Shown here piece by piece: positions 52,396-60,461 of a stretch of 64,000 nt of DNA. How positions within the stretch are numbered: position 1 is the first letter of the stretch; every line of letters starts with the position of its first letter. The position numbers and the translations under genes were made by a program. The notes beneath the pieces are model-generated. The model was not told the DNA's origin. It saw nothing but the letters and a program-made list of their open reading frames with translations, and did no database searches. Origin of the DNA: Telmatobacter sp. DSM 110680 (lineage in GTDB: Bacteria; Acidobacteriota; Terriglobia; Terriglobales; Acidobacteriaceae); the NCBI RefSeq assembly GCF_039994875.1, contig NZ_CP121196.1:3410001-3474000 (forward strand), in the 5' to 3' direction.

Positions 52396-53002
52396 TTGGT
52401 ATCTCCTTTACGACACGCGCGGGGTTGCCTACAGCGATAGTCCAAGGCGGAACGTTCTTTGTCACAACAGCTCGCGCTCCTATAATGGCGCCCTCTCCGA
52501 TTGTCACACCCTTCAAGACCACGACGTCGAATCCCAACCATGCATAGTTGCAAATCTTGATCGGCTCGGCTGCAACGCTCCTCCAGTCTTTGTTTGCTAC
52601 CATGTTCCCACGAGGGAAGTCGATTAACTGTTGATCCTGGTCCGCTATGCGATCCAAATACGAAATCGAATGAGAATTGTGATCGTAGATAACGCAGCCC
52701 CATCCAATCGTCACCGCATCCCCTATCACAATCGATGAACGCGAAATCACCTTCGTTCCACTATTGATAAACACTCCGTCGCCAACGGTGATTTCGCCAC
52801 GGGTGCTCTCAAAGATAAATTCGTTGTGCAAGAGGCAACGGTCTCCGATTCGAAGAGCCACATCTTCTCGCGGGCAATCCAAACGAATGCGAAATGTAGG
52901 GCCGATCTGGGAGTTGCCCATGCGAACGTTCCTATTCCGTAACATATCTCGAAGAGGATCGTAGAAAAAGTGGTTTCGGATTTTCCTAAGAATGTTCAAC
53001 AT
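52376..53002 (-). CDS. left-handed beta-helix acyltransferase (WbbJ-like)
   Basis: A 208-residue hexapeptide-repeat protein. Coils such as ITVGDGVFINSGTKVISRSS and VVVLKGVTIGEGAIIGARAV, the His of VIYDHNSHS and the end WTIAVGNPARVVKEIP are typical of acetyl-CoA-dependent sugar O-acetyltransferases. It has an insertion (DRIADQDQQLIDFPRGNMV) in the catalytic loop. It heads the operon with the epimerase and GT4 and differs in sequence from the WcaF-like protein at 17.5 kb. Confidence 0.86.
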   Translation of the reverse strand: MLNILRKIRNHFFYDPLRDMLRNRNVRMGNSQIGPTFRIRLDCPREDVALRIGDRCLLHNEFIFESTRGEITVGDGVFINSGTKVISRSSIVIGDAVTIGWGCVIYDHNSHSISYLDRIADQDQQLIDFPRGNMVANKDWRSVAAEPIKICNYAWLGFDVVVLKGVTIGEGAIIGARAVVTKNVPPWTIAVGNPARVVKEIPIEFRKR

Positions 53003-53062
53003 TTCCTAACTTCCTATGCTGTCTTTTGGGGCCGCTCCGGTATGGATTAATAACACTGCACT

Positions 53063-54469
53063 TCAAATTGTTTCCGTGGATGCAGCTCGTCGTTCCTCAA
53101 TATTCTCGAATTTAGCTTTAGCTATTTCTCCAAACAAATCTCGAATAATAAATGCATATATAGGAAACGTGATCGCTAACTGCGTGATGATCGAACCAAG
53201 GCAGACTCCAATCACTCCGAACCGCCGAGTGAGAATGATCGAAAGAGCTAGATTGGTTAAGCTAGCGATCACTGCTGCAATGGCCTGGACTCTTAAGACG
53301 CCTGCGCCATTCAGGAGTATCGAGGTTGAAGCCGAGACGGCGGCAACTACGCCCCAAAGGCCGAGCACGATCAGTAGTGACAGCGGGGCATGCAACGACC
53401 TGCCGAAAAAGACTCTAAGTATCCAAGGGCCGGTCAGTACCAGAAGGGTGCAAAATGAACCAGAAATCACAAAGGTGAGCCACAGAGATGAGAAGAATAC
53501 CCTCCGCACCCACGATACGTCTCCGCGCGCTAAAGCCTCTCCATATGCGGGCCAGAGCGGTGTGATCGCCACGCCTACCACTAAGCCCACAAAACTGAAA
53601 AGCTTCTGAGGTACTGCATATGCAGCTACGGCAGCTGCGCCCAGAATCTGCGTGATGACAATGTTATCGGATGTGTACCCGATTGTGACCGCGCATTGCA
53701 GCACGAAGAACATCAGACCGAGTTTGAGGATTTTGCTTGCCGCACTGCGACGATACGCATGGCGCGCGGGCAACAGCCATGGGTGCTCATAAAACAGAAG
53801 CCAACCATTGAATGCGGTTGCGGTCACCGATCCCATGGTTGAGGCAAAGACCAGCCATGCTAGGCTGCCGTGCAACCGGATGGCCAACAGCAGTGCGATC
53901 AAGGTGAGGACGCTGCCGAGGGCGCCGACGACTTGCGGGATATAACCTTGCTGCAATCCTGACTGTGCGCGCGTGATGATGCCAATTGGAATGCTGATGA
54001 CGAACCACGCATACAGCACGAGGATCGCGTGGGATCCTTCAACAGCGAGGGCCGCGGATTCTACGTTGAACAGGCGCATCCACGGCATAAATGGGAAAGC
54101 TGCAGCCCCAGCGGCACTGAGAAAAAGCGCGATGCCCAGCATCATGACAAATGCGCTGGTGACGTATTCTCTGGCCAGATTGCGATCGTCCTTGCCGTAC
54201 GCTTCGGAGATGGCATTCACCAAGCCGTTGCCGATGCCAAGGTCGGCAAATCCCATGGCGGAAATGATGGAAATTAGCACCATCCAAAGACCGTAGCGTT
54301 CCGGGCCAAGATACTTAAATGTAAGTGGCAGTGTTACCAGGGAAACCAGCAGCCCGATCACCCTTGCTGCACCGGCCGAGACTGTAGTCAGTCCAGCGCG
54401 GCGGAGCCGCTCCTTTGAACGTCCACCTTCGGTGGAAGTATCATGAGAACGTAGCCGGAACACCGACAC
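53063..54469 (-). CDS. Wzx-type polysaccharide flippase
   Basis: A protein of 468 residues from a GTG with about 12 membrane spans. The start is typical of MOP-superfamily exporters (TTVSAGAARVIGLLVSLVTL, TFKYLGPERYGLWMVLISII, FADLGIGNGLVNAISEAYG). It is a second flippase, different from that at 29858-31387, as expected when two repeat-unit pathways have been joined. The 5' part of a relative survives as a fragment about 100 bp upstream. Confidence 0.9.
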   Translation of the reverse strand: MSVFRLRSHDTSTEGGRSKERLRRAGLTTVSAGAARVIGLLVSLVTLPLTFKYLGPERYGLWMVLISIISAMGFADLGIGNGLVNAISEAYGKDDRNLAREYVTSAFVMMLGIALFLSAAGAAAFPFMPWMRLFNVESAALAVEGSHAILVLYAWFVISIPIGIITRAQSGLQQGYIPQVVGALGSVLTLIALLLAIRLHGSLAWLVFASTMGSVTATAFNGWLLFYEHPWLLPARHAYRRSAASKILKLGLMFFVLQCAVTIGYTSDNIVITQILGAAAVAAYAVPQKLFSFVGLVVGVAITPLWPAYGEALARGDVSWVRRVFFSSLWLTFVISGSFCTLLVLTGPWILRVFFGRSLHAPLSLLIVLGLWGVVAAVSASTSILLNGAGVLRVQAIAAVIASLTNLALSIILTRRFGVIGVCLGSIITQLAITFPIYAFIIRDLFGEIAKAKFENIEERRAASTETI

Positions 54470-54549
54470 AACGTGTTTTATCTGCTGTTTAATTAATGAA
54501 CTCCTTTGAATCTGAAACAGCCTTCGCTAGCCCGTTCCTACTGCAGAGA

Positions 54550-54775
54550 TGCGCATTCCGATGATTGATTTCAGCACCATCTAAAGATCGTAGCGTTCCT
54601 CGCACGGACAACAAAAGGCGAGAGGTGCCGTCAACTGTGAGGCGAGCGCTGCAACTACAAGTGCTCCACCGGACACGGTCGTGATCGCCGCTCGCCCAAG
54701 CGCTCTTTTGACCGTCCAGCTTCTGTTAACGTGTCGAGCGGGCGAAGACGGAAAAGCAAAAGGCGGATTTCGTTG
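54550..54775 (-). pseudogene. decayed 5' fragment of a second copy of the flippase gene
   Basis: This stretch aligns by eye with the 5' part of the flippase gene at 54250-54470. Examples are AGCACCATCTAAAGATCGTAG against AGCACCATCCAAAGACCGTA, and the CTCTTTTGACCGTCC / CTCCTTTGAACGTCC ends. Small gaps break the frame. It is the remnant of a tandem partial duplication or of a replaced paralogue. The limits are approximate. Confidence 0.7.
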
Positions 54776-54959
54776 TCTTGATTAATAAGCTTATTTACTA
54801 ATTTCCTTAGCCGATCACATCATCGATCTACCGATTCATGCAACTCCTAAGGGCGGCCAGATGAATCGCGACATGTGAGTCGTCCAATGACTATGAAACG
54901 ATGACATAAAACCCGATGATGCAGTTTTGGTCTTTGGGCGTTTCAGCGATGATGCGTTC

Positions 54960-55742
54960 TCAGGCGGGTTTAATCATCGACCGCCTGAGTCGTCCAATAA
55001 ACGATCTCACGCTTATATAGAGGAAGGCGTGGAACGGCAGATATTGACGAATGAGCGAGAGACGGTCCGCTAGAAACGCAGGATCCGCAACTTGTGAGCT
55101 CAAACCCTGCCCGGAAAAGAACGCAATCTCATACGGGATGTACCGGAAGCGTAATCTCTGATTCCCAAAACAACGAAGATTGAATTCGTAGTCGGCTAAA
55201 ATCTTGTACTTAAGGGAATAGCCCCCATTCTCAAATGCTTTGACTGGGTAAAACACCGACTGGTGGTTTATGGTCCAATGGGCCAGCCGCCAGGAATTGT
55301 AGTGACCATTCCTTACCGGCCCAGCTTCTGTGCGATAGTCACCGTAGTAGACAGTACTCGGATCGCAGAGCACGCTCTCGAGTTCATCGAGTCTCACTGT
55401 TAGAATGTCGTCGCTACCCAGAAAGTATAAATATTTTCCGCGAGCCTGTTTGAGCCCTTTGTTCATTGCATCGTAGATGCCGTGATCGGCTTCACTTAAC
55501 CAATACGCCAGGCGATCACTGTATTTCCGGATGATATCCACCGTCCCATCGGTCGAAGCGCCATCGATTACGATCAACTCCGCAATACCTTGCTTCTGAG
55601 AGAGCACACTCAGCAGCGCGGTCTCGAGATGCTCTACACGATTGCGGACGGGCATAATTACGCTAATTAGCGGTTGCTGCTTCTTGCCGCCATTGCCGGA
55701 CAAACTTTTTAGTTCTTGACTCTCGAGGTCTGTGTTGGCCAT
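54960..55742 (-). CDS. GT2 family glycosyltransferase (WcaA-like)
   Basis: A 260-residue enzyme with VISVIMPVRNRVEHLETALL, VIDGASTDGTVDIIRKYSDR and the short metal motif GSDD (YFLGSDDIL) in place of DxD. This pattern with ADHGIYDAMNKGLKQARGKY is typical of the small GT2 subgroup that adds a single sugar in colanic-type pathways. A basic C-terminus (RSFIGRLRRSMIKPA) suggests membrane contact. The donor is unknown. Confidence 0.88.
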   Translation of the reverse strand: MANTDLESQELKSLSGNGGKKQQPLISVIMPVRNRVEHLETALLSVLSQKQGIAELIVIDGASTDGTVDIIRKYSDRLAYWLSEADHGIYDAMNKGLKQARGKYLYFLGSDDILTVRLDELESVLCDPSTVYYGDYRTEAGPVRNGHYNSWRLAHWTINHQSVFYPVKAFENGGYSLKYKILADYEFNLRCFGNQRLRFRYIPYEIAFFSGQGLSSQVADPAFLADRLSLIRQYLPFHAFLYISVRSFIGRLRRSMIKPA

Positions 55743-56228
55743 TCTCCTCTACTCTCCCAGATCCCTCACCAGTTATTCCAAACCATCTGAACATTCTCTG
55801 CTATTCAACGCAGTGATCGAAGGCTTGGCATTTCAGCTTCGAGCATCAATCGAGACGATGTTTAACACGCGATATCGCGCTTTCCAACCCAAAGCACAGC
55901 AGCGCACGATGGATACACCCTGTTCTGACGAATGTCTGCCGGTCGAATAAGAATGCTACCAATCAAACAGATGGTCTCGCCAGTCTCTATCTATTATGTG
56001 GAATGCGGTTTGCGACCGCCCAGGCCGCTCCGATGTCGGTTTCCTTGTAGCTGACCAGAATATCGCCCCATGCCAGAAAATGGAGTAGTTCACGATATCG
56101 CCAGGTGTCACTGCAATAAGTCCGTTCGGCGCGTCGAGGCTCGATAAGCAATTCCTTCATAATTGGTTACATTTAATTTTGAGTTTGTGATCAATCTGAT
56201 AGGCCGAACTTGCCATAAGTGTTCGATA
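55743..56228. other. 0.49-kb intergenic stretch containing a permease fragment
   Basis: Apart from the ABC-2 permease remnant at 55987-56160 no gene is evident. It separates the GT2 gene from the polymerase gene on the same strand. Confidence 0.4.
55987..56160 (-). pseudogene. N-terminal remnant of an ABC-2 type polysaccharide export permease (Wzm-like)
   Basis: An ATG-initiated frame of 57 codons. The part YRELLHFLAWGDILVSYKET and DIGAAWAVANRIP closely matches the conserved amphipathic start of Wzm/KpsM-type permeases, in which LxxFLxWRDIxVRYKQTxxGxAWxxxxP is usual. It then stops before any membrane span. An intact permease is about 260 residues, so only the first fifth survives. It implies that an ABC-transporter-dependent export gene was once here. 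Confidence 0.75.
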
Positions 56229-57629
56229 TCAGTGGACTCGCCAAGGACGGGATCGACCCAGGTTCGGGATCATCGCTATCGGCGCTCTGCGGACCAAGCC
56301 GAACCGCTTCCAACGTCCCTTCAGAAGATGAGTACCTCGAACTCCAACAGTTTTGGGCTCAAGCAAATCGACGATGATCACGATCGTGACCGCTTCAATG
56401 ATTCGAGAAGTGCTTCCGAAAGGAGAGAAGAGGATAGCCCAGCAGTAGCTAACCAGCAGCCACGCATAAATTGGCGCGAGAGTCGGCCTGCGAATGGCCA
56501 CAACGACTATGGCTCTCAGAACGAGCCAGAAGAGATAAGCCCAAAACAGAATGCCAAGTATCCCGGCAAAGACCCATGCGGCGATAATATGCGAGTGAGT
56601 GGGGATGACTCCTTGGGACTCTCTCTCCTGCTCGACGAAGCCCTGCTGCCCGCTTTCGTGATGCCATTCGGCCATCAATTCGGCATACTTCAAGTCACTC
56701 GCCCAGGAACCATGACCCAGAAGCGGGCTGTCAATTGCAGCTTGTAGACCTATGAAGAACTCAGGCCTCCCGCCGAGAATAAGGTTGCCAACGCTCGCCT
56801 CTGATTCATTCTTCAACTGCGCTTCTTCGCTCACGAGCCCGGATTGTGATGCAAACTTCACTAGCTGATTGGCTGACCACCCTCCCGCCAGGGCGAACGT
56901 AGCGACAATGGCTACACGCAACAGGTTGTTCCGTCGAGGAAGTAGCCTGAGGCTCCCGATTCGCTCTGGAATAAACGGAACAACAAGTACGGTTGTTACG
57001 AGGAGTTCGAGAAAAGCGGATCGGTAGTTGTACAGAAGGTTGACGGCGTTGGTTCCGAAAAGCAGGAGCAGGGCAAAGATATGTTGGCGGCGCGCGATGA
57101 GGAAGCAGCTTATAAGCACGGTCAGCAAAATACATCCGGTTGCATAGCCCCACTTCCATCGGTCCCCTCGTTCGTCGAACGAAGCCACATATGGCGAAAG
57201 CCGGGCCATCACTATTGAGCCAATGGCATAGAAGGCAAGGAAGATGGTCTTTCGCCGGTCGCTGGTCAGGAGCATCGTAAGACAGGCAATCTCAGCCGCA
57301 AAGAAAGCAATGTTTGCCATTCCCCTCAAGCGGTTCGTCATCACAACCTCGCGGTAGGCATCGGTCAGGACCTGGCTGAGAAACCACAGTCCGAGCAGCA
57401 CTAGGAGCCGTATCGTGTAGGGCTTTAGTAGACTCCTACCCCGAGCGAAGAGGAAAAACGGGAGACATGTGATCAGGATGAGTTCTGTAACAAAGAGATC
57501 GCCTACGATGTGAATTAGCACACTGCTCAGAAGGCCTAGAATGCAGATCATGCCTTCTGTGATGATCTGCATCACAGGTCGAGGTTGACGCGTTGGCGGC
57601 ACGAATTTCCGGACAGTAGCCTTAATCAT
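56229..57629 (-). CDS. O-antigen polymerase/ligase-like membrane protein (Wzy/WaaL type)
   Basis: A 466-residue protein with about ten membrane spans and a large late periplasmic loop (about 275-350) that holds LGGRPEFFIGLQAAIDSPLL and GHGSW, then THSHIIAAWVFAGILGILFW. The GR and H residues in this loop are the usual signature of the Wzy_C (O-antigen ligase) domain, which joins undecaprenyl-linked glycans. With a flippase and Wzc in the same block it most likely acts as the repeat-unit polymerase. Its start overlaps the upstream GT4 stop by 4 nt. Confidence 0.85.
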   Translation of the reverse strand: MIKATVRKFVPPTRQPRPVMQIITEGMICILGLLSSVLIHIVGDLFVTELILITCLPFFLFARGRSLLKPYTIRLLVLLGLWFLSQVLTDAYREVVMTNRLRGMANIAFFAAEIACLTMLLTSDRRKTIFLAFYAIGSIVMARLSPYVASFDERGDRWKWGYATGCILLTVLISCFLIARRQHIFALLLLFGTNAVNLLYNYRSAFLELLVTTVLVVPFIPERIGSLRLLPRRNNLLRVAIVATFALAGGWSANQLVKFASQSGLVSEEAQLKNESEASVGNLILGGRPEFFIGLQAAIDSPLLGHGSWASDLKYAELMAEWHHESGQQGFVEQERESQGVIPTHSHIIAAWVFAGILGILFWAYLFWLVLRAIVVVAIRRPTLAPIYAWLLVSYCWAILFSPFGSTSRIIEAVTIVIIVDLLEPKTVGVRGTHLLKGRWKRFGLVRRAPIAMIPNLGRSRPWRVH

Positions 57630-58885
57630 CCCGGATTCCCTCGAACATCAAGGAAGCTTCGATAGATCGTTGCCATACGGTCTCCGTATTGCTCCCAAGT
57701 ATTTGCTCGTCGTGCTTGTTCGGCTGCTTCGATTCCCATTTTCTCGGCGAGAGATGGATCGCGATATAGACGCTGAATACAATCCGTCAGCGCTTCAACA
57801 TCGCCGGATGGAAACACAAATCCGTTGACTCCTTCTGAAACCATATCCGCCGCGCCCGCATTGGATGACACGATCACTGGACAGCCGCTCGCCATCGCTT
57901 CAAGAGCGACCATCCCAAAACCGTCCTCGAACGAGGGTAAAACGAAGACCGAGGCGCTCTGATAGAGCTCCGGCAATTTGGAATTCGGAACTGGCCCTAA
58001 GAACCTGACGTTCTCTAGGCCGAATGAGTCAATAATCGCTTTTACGCCGGGTGAGATCCCTCCGGCCACTATCAGTTCGCTTTTGTCTAGATTCGCCTTT
58101 TTGAAGGCCTCGGCCAATACGTGCACCCCTTTACGTATCGTCACCTGTCCTACGAAGAGAACGCGAAACACGCCCTTTGGGGCGAATTGTCTCGATTGAA
58201 ACCGAAGAAGATTTACCCCGGGCGGCAGAACTGAGAGCTTGCTCCGCGGAACTCCGCGTTTGATGAAGGAGTTCAGTGCAAAATTTGAAAGAACAATTAT
58301 CCGATCGGCAGTTTCGTATTCCTTCAATTCTCTTTCAACACCACGGGGATGAAATCCTCGTCCGCGCAGACCGAACCTTGCGTGTTCCCTCTCCCCGATT
58401 TCAATCTGCTCCTGTATATGCGAGGAGCCTACCTCACAAATGTAAATCGCGCCCAACTTCTTCGCTTGGATGCCTGCTCGAAGGTTGTATCGAGACAAGC
58501 CATGAAAAATCTCGCATTCGCTCAACTTCGACGCCACCCACCGATCGTGGAGATCGTGGGACAGATTATGGTAAGCATCCATCACTCCATCAGTGGGCCA
58601 CACCCACCCGGGCGCCGCCATCGCTGGCGCGACCAGCCACGGAAAGGAACAAATGCAGTGCGCGGGAATACCGGCTCTTCGAGCGAGAATCGATGGATAC
58701 CCGGTGTAAATCTTCTCGAGAACGCCAACGCGCGCCAATTCCACTGCCAGCGAAAAGAAATGGAATCTGCCGATCGAGGAGAGGCAAACGCGGAAGTCCA
58801 TCCCTTGACGCGCGGGCGCGTGTCCACTGCTGTTACGCGTCATGGTCTTTCTCAACAGCCGGCTATCACGTTCTATGGTAGTCAT
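57626..58885 (-). CDS. GT4 family glycosyltransferase
   Basis: A protein of 419 residues. The first about 28 residues are poorly conserved-looking, and a start at MDFRVCLSSIGRFHFFSLAV is an alternative. The donor domain has VLFVGQVTIRKGVHVLAEAF, ELIVAGG and the signature SFEDGFGMVALEAMASGCPV with its Glu-x7-Glu pair. It belongs to the retaining GT-B family 4. It is translationally coupled to the polymerase gene. Confidence 0.88.
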   Translation of the reverse strand: MTTIERDSRLLRKTMTRNSSGHAPARQGMDFRVCLSSIGRFHFFSLAVELARVGVLEKIYTGYPSILARRAGIPAHCICSFPWLVAPAMAAPGWVWPTDGVMDAYHNLSHDLHDRWVASKLSECEIFHGLSRYNLRAGIQAKKLGAIYICEVGSSHIQEQIEIGEREHARFGLRGRGFHPRGVERELKEYETADRIIVLSNFALNSFIKRGVPRSKLSVLPPGVNLLRFQSRQFAPKGVFRVLFVGQVTIRKGVHVLAEAFKKANLDKSELIVAGGISPGVKAIIDSFGLENVRFLGPVPNSKLPELYQSASVFVLPSFEDGFGMVALEAMASGCPVIVSSNAGAADMVSEGVNGFVFPSGDVEALTDCIQRLYRDPSLAEKMGIEAAEQARRANTWEQYGDRMATIYRSFLDVRGNPG

Positions 58886-58915
58886 GTCTCTAGGCCATCC
58901 AGCAGAAAGGGCTAG

Positions 58916-59989
58916 TTAAACTCGCAGGAATTGTGCAACTTGGACTCCGATGACGGATTCGCTCAATCGCGTCTGCCAGAATTTCAAACTAGACATTCGA
59001 TAGTGCTCAAGCGCATCCAGATCGCGTGCATACTTCTTCAGCAGCTGAGGGAGCTCCCTCCAGTTTTCAACCTGAATCGCCGGTGCCCCAGCGAGAAACG
59101 GCTCCGGTGGAAGAATATTAGTTATAACAAGGCATCCCGCGCGCCATCCCTCATAATGGCGGAAGGTCTCCGCCATTGTGCCGCGGGGAGCCAGACAAAT
59201 CCGCGAGTTCATCATCTTGCTCGAGTAGGCGTGGAACTCAGGGCACTGCCCTTTTGTTTCTCCTCCCGCGATGTCTGCTGTTTCAATACGCCACTCTGTG
59301 TCTTTTCTGAGTCGAAGAAGAACGTCCCAGAGTTGTTTGCGAGCCTGAGTCTTGGAGTCTGTTGTCCAGTATCGATAACTCGTACGGGGAAGGGGAGTGG
59401 ATAGCTGGCCCGTAAAGAAAGCATCGAGTCGCCGCTCTGCCATCGGGATCTGGGGAAGCTCCTCTTGGCTGTGGTAGCCAAGAGGGATCGCAAGTACCCT
59501 TGGGGAGTCGTGGAGTGCTGGGGGCCAACCCTTTGGCACGTGGCGAACGCCATATCGGGAACGAAGATGCAATGCCCAGTCCCGCAAATACTGGAACGTG
59601 AGCACAGCCTCGTACTTATTTAGACCAAGCCGAGGATGAAAGCCAAGGAAAGGCTTCATCTGCAGACAGCAGTGAATCACCCCGCGTACATGACGTGCGT
59701 AGGTCGGTATCTTACTCCGCTCCTCCTGCCAGAGAACTGCCACGACATCGTTGCCGTATTCAGGTAGCTCATAAGGGTTCTTGGTGAAATAGAAGCGCAG
59801 CGCTGTCGCCGGCATCTCACGTTGCACATGCGAAAGAACACTCAGCGGGTATCTCCACTCGGGCACCAAGCGATCATCCCAGACTGCGCCATTTGGAAAT
59901 TCGACCGGCGGCCCTTCTGCGGACGATCGCCACGAAAAATACCTGTGCACTGATGAAACGGCCGAGGCCGCAGAGTGGGGCTGATTCAT
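58916..59989 (-). CDS. exostosin-like glycosyltransferase (GT47-related)
   Basis: A 357-residue soluble protein. The C-terminal third carries the exostosin pattern: SSKMMNSRICLAPRGTMAET, then FRHYEGWRAGCLVITNILPP, then AIQVENWRELPQLLKKY. This is the nucleotide-sugar-binding part of the family. The N-terminal half is divergent (LRFYFTKNPYELPEYGND). The fold is GT-B. In bacteria such proteins occur in capsule loci, often as inverting or retaining hexosyl transferases. The family call rests on this motif alone. Confidence 0.7.
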   Translation of the reverse strand: MNQPHSAASAVSSVHRYFSWRSSAEGPPVEFPNGAVWDDRLVPEWRYPLSVLSHVQREMPATALRFYFTKNPYELPEYGNDVVAVLWQEERSKIPTYARHVRGVIHCCLQMKPFLGFHPRLGLNKYEAVLTFQYLRDWALHLRSRYGVRHVPKGWPPALHDSPRVLAIPLGYHSQEELPQIPMAERRLDAFFTGQLSTPLPRTSYRYWTTDSKTQARKQLWDVLLRLRKDTEWRIETADIAGGETKGQCPEFHAYSSKMMNSRICLAPRGTMAETFRHYEGWRAGCLVITNILPPEPFLAGAPAIQVENWRELPQLLKKYARDLDALEHYRMSSLKFWQTRLSESVIGVQVAQFLRV

Positions 59990-60461
59990 CTTTTTCCGAT
60001 CATAACTGCGGCTGATGTTCGGCCAATTTCGCTCAGATGGGTGTTTACCAGACTCAGTTGGCCATAACCTTCAGGCCATGCCTGCATGCGAGCGGCCAGA
60101 GACGCATCACCCATTAATCAGCAGAGCATCAACGAATCTGGATTGGCTCTGTGAAGAAATCCAACCCGAGATCATCTCTACATCCATTCCACGCAAAGTA
60201 AACTCTGTAGCCAGCAATACAATTAACAGCCGGGAGATTCTGATATCGGTCACACTTACCCCGTGGCCTGGGAGAATGTCTACTCTGTTGCATCCATCGT
60301 ATGGCTCGAATTTCTAGGAGAATGCGCTCGTTGCGCTTCGGTAACAGCGGGTTGACGGTTTCCTGCGAAGCAGATCGTATCTCGCTGCGTGAAGGCGTTC
60401 ATCAGTCGAAACTGATTTCTGGAGTTTGCGGTTTGCATTTCGAATAACTCTCCTGGTGCAC
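59990..60461. other. 0.47-kb spacer between the exostosin-like gene and the Wzc-type gene
   Basis: No credible gene. Frames of 63-100 codons lack motifs and suitable starts. Promoter or terminator elements for the minus-strand genes may lie here but were not identified. Confidence 0.35.
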
